Origin: Flavobacterium sp.
GTDB taxonomy: Bacteria > Bacteroidota > Bacteroidia > Flavobacteriales > Flavobacteriaceae
Assembly: GCA_030150335.1 (NCBI GenBank)
Contig: JASLGC010000092.1
Location: 1-6,496, forward strand
Length of the DNA: 6,496 bases
Direction: 5' to 3'
Position 1 is the stretch's first letter, and every line of letters starts with the position of its first letter. The notes under the pieces were generated by a model. It was not told the origin of the DNA and made no database searches. It was given only the letters and a program-made list of their open reading frames with translations. This document shows positions 5,430 through 6,496 of the stretch, one piece after another. Position numbers and translations under genes: made by a program.

Positions 5430-6496
5430 ATGATGAAAATTAATTATAATACACTCTTAGTAGTTCTATTTCTTACTCCGTTAGGCACGATGGCTCAAAC
5501 AGTGAATAAAGGACAGCTTTATGTAAAGCCTGGTTCATTGCTTTCTACGCATTATGATTTTGAGAATAAGGCTAAAGCAGATTTTAAAAATAACGGAACT
5601 TTTATGGTGCATAAACACCTGACAAATAAAGGAAGTTTTGATTATAAGGGAAAGACGCCTGAAGGTATAACTATTCTGAAAGGTAAGGATGTACAGAAAA
5701 TAGAGGGGGATAGCTTAACTAAGTTTAACGACTTAGTGTTAGACAATGCTACAGAGAAGATGGCTTTTGATATTCAAAACAATATGATTGTGGCGGGTAA
5801 GGCTGATTTTTTAAATGGTATTGGAAAGGTTGATAAAAACAAAGGAGCTGTTACTTTTTTAGATAAAGCACAAGCTGTTAATCCATCGGATAAGAGTCAC
5901 CTGGAAGGGGCTGTCGAAAAGGAGGGTAAAAGTGATTTTACTTTTCCTATTGGCGATCAAGGAATGTATCGACCAGCGGGAACGTCATTGGTTAAGTCAA
6001 ATAAAGATATATTCTCTGCAGAGTATATTTACAAGGATAAGCAGTTCTTTGATGAACGTACCAAAAAGGCAGGGGTTATTCAATTAGTGGATAATATGGA
6101 GTACTGGATTATAAAAAAGAGAGACAATAAGCAGGAGAATGCTATTGTTACTTTGAGTTATGACAAGCGTACTACACCAGCTGAATTGTTGTTAGAAGCA
6201 GATAAAAATCTGCGTATTGTTCGTTGGAATGCAAAGGATAATATGTGGGTAGATGAAGGAGGTATTGTAGATGAAGCAAATCAAACGGTAACTACGCCGA
6301 TTGCGGTTGAAGATGTAGGGTATTTTACCTTAGCTACTGTTAATACGGATTGGATGTTAGATGGCGATGTTGTGATATACAACTTTGTATCTATAAATGG
6401 TACAGGACACAACGAGTTTTTCCGCATTGATAACTTACACAAATATCCAGATAACCGCGTGGAAATATATAACCGTTGGGGAGTTAAAGTTTACGA
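5430..6496 (+). CDS. T9SS type B sorting-domain surface protein, 3'-partial
   Basis: The frame is open from tandem ATGs at 5430 and 5433 to the right edge: 355 residues plus two bases. The signal peptide is residues 1-22 or 23 (hydrophobic NTLLVVLFLTPLGTMA, cleavage probably TMA|Q); either ATG would serve. Residues ~24-135 look like short beta repeats with Asn-Gly turns (KNNGTF, TNKGSF) and resemble beta-solenoid N-termini of flavobacterial surface proteins. Residues ~168-184 (DFTFPIGDQGMYRPAG) match the 'FPxGD...YRPA' element often found in such proteins. A beta region (~195-305) follows, with EYWIIKK, VRWNAKDNMWVDEGG and VGYFTLATV. From ~312 to the edge lies the first half of a CHU_C/type B sorting domain. 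The product is therefore expected to cross the outer membrane by T9SS and stay at the surface. No cysteine so far. It starts 19 bases after the previous gene, probably in the same operon. Confidence 0.5.
   Translation, partial: MMKINYNTLLVVLFLTPLGTMAQTVNKGQLYVKPGSLLSTHYDFENKAKADFKNNGTFMVHKHLTNKGSFDYKGKTPEGITILKGKDVQKIEGDSLTKFNDLVLDNATEKMAFDIQNNMIVAGKADFLNGIGKVDKNKGAVTFLDKAQAVNPSDKSHLEGAVEKEGKSDFTFPIGDQGMYRPAGTSLVKSNKDIFSAEYIYKDKQFFDERTKKAGVIQLVDNMEYWIIKKRDNKQENAIVTLSYDKRTTPAELLLEADKNLRIVRWNAKDNMWVDEGGIVDEANQTVTTPIAVEDVGYFTLATVNTDWMLDGDVVIYNFVSINGTGHNEFFRIDNLHKYPDNRVEIYNRWGVKVY
6363..6496 (+). other. Type B T9SS sorting domain (CHU_C / gliding-motility-associated C-terminal), partial
   Basis: Residues 312-355 read DVVIYNFVSINGTGHNEFF, then IDNLHKYPDNRVEIYNRWG and VKVY at the edge. 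The 'NGxGxNxxFxIxxLxxYPxNxVxIYNRWGxxVY' signature is the hallmark of this domain family (TIGR04131/CHU_C type). The second half should follow within about 40-50 residues past the edge. Type B cargo generally needs a PorP/SprF-family outer-membrane partner, often encoded immediately downstream. Confidence 0.5.

Overview
The window is AT-rich, compactly coded on the + strand, and looks like part of a genome from a gliding-type Bacteroidota, most likely class Flavobacteriia. The pointers are a C-terminal signature of the type B sorting domain of the type IX secretion system (T9SS), signal peptides ending in Ala-Gln, starts without a Shine-Dalgarno sequence behind A-rich leaders, and several domain types typical of flavobacterial surface proteins. 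The genus cannot be fixed from this sequence; a Flavobacterium- or Myroides-like organism would fit.

Layout, all on the + strand: (1) bases 3-2840, the last 945 residues of a very large surface protein cut by the left edge, with two DUF11-type repeats, three Ig-like domains, a tandem pair of ~160-residue discoidin-like domains and a Cys-containing C-terminal domain; (2) 2870-4666, a 598-residue exported protein with an N-terminal 'VGIGT...KGLLIPR' module, a four-heptad coiled coil and degenerate shaft-like repeats; (3) 4667-4765, the only sizeable gap, holding a perfect 13-bp hairpin flanked by a 15-bp near-perfect direct repeat; (4) 4766-5410, a 214-residue exported protein with the same N-terminal module on a different C-terminal domain; (5) 5430 to the right edge, the first 355 residues of an exported protein that runs into a T9SS type B (CHU_C-like) sorting domain. 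No RNA gene, CRISPR array, insertion sequence or credible minus-strand gene was seen.

The gaps between genes are 29, 99 and 19 bases, with no recognisable Bacteroidota promoter in any of them, so the four genes probably form one transcription unit, perhaps with modulated read-through at the hairpin. Taken together they look like a locus for a cell-surface fibre or adhesin: a giant multi-domain adhesin, two proteins with a shared N-terminal anchor or assembly module, and a T9SS type B cargo. From known type B loci, a PorP/SprF-like outer-membrane partner may lie just past the right edge. The assembly role is inference; no enzyme or catalytic motif was recognised.
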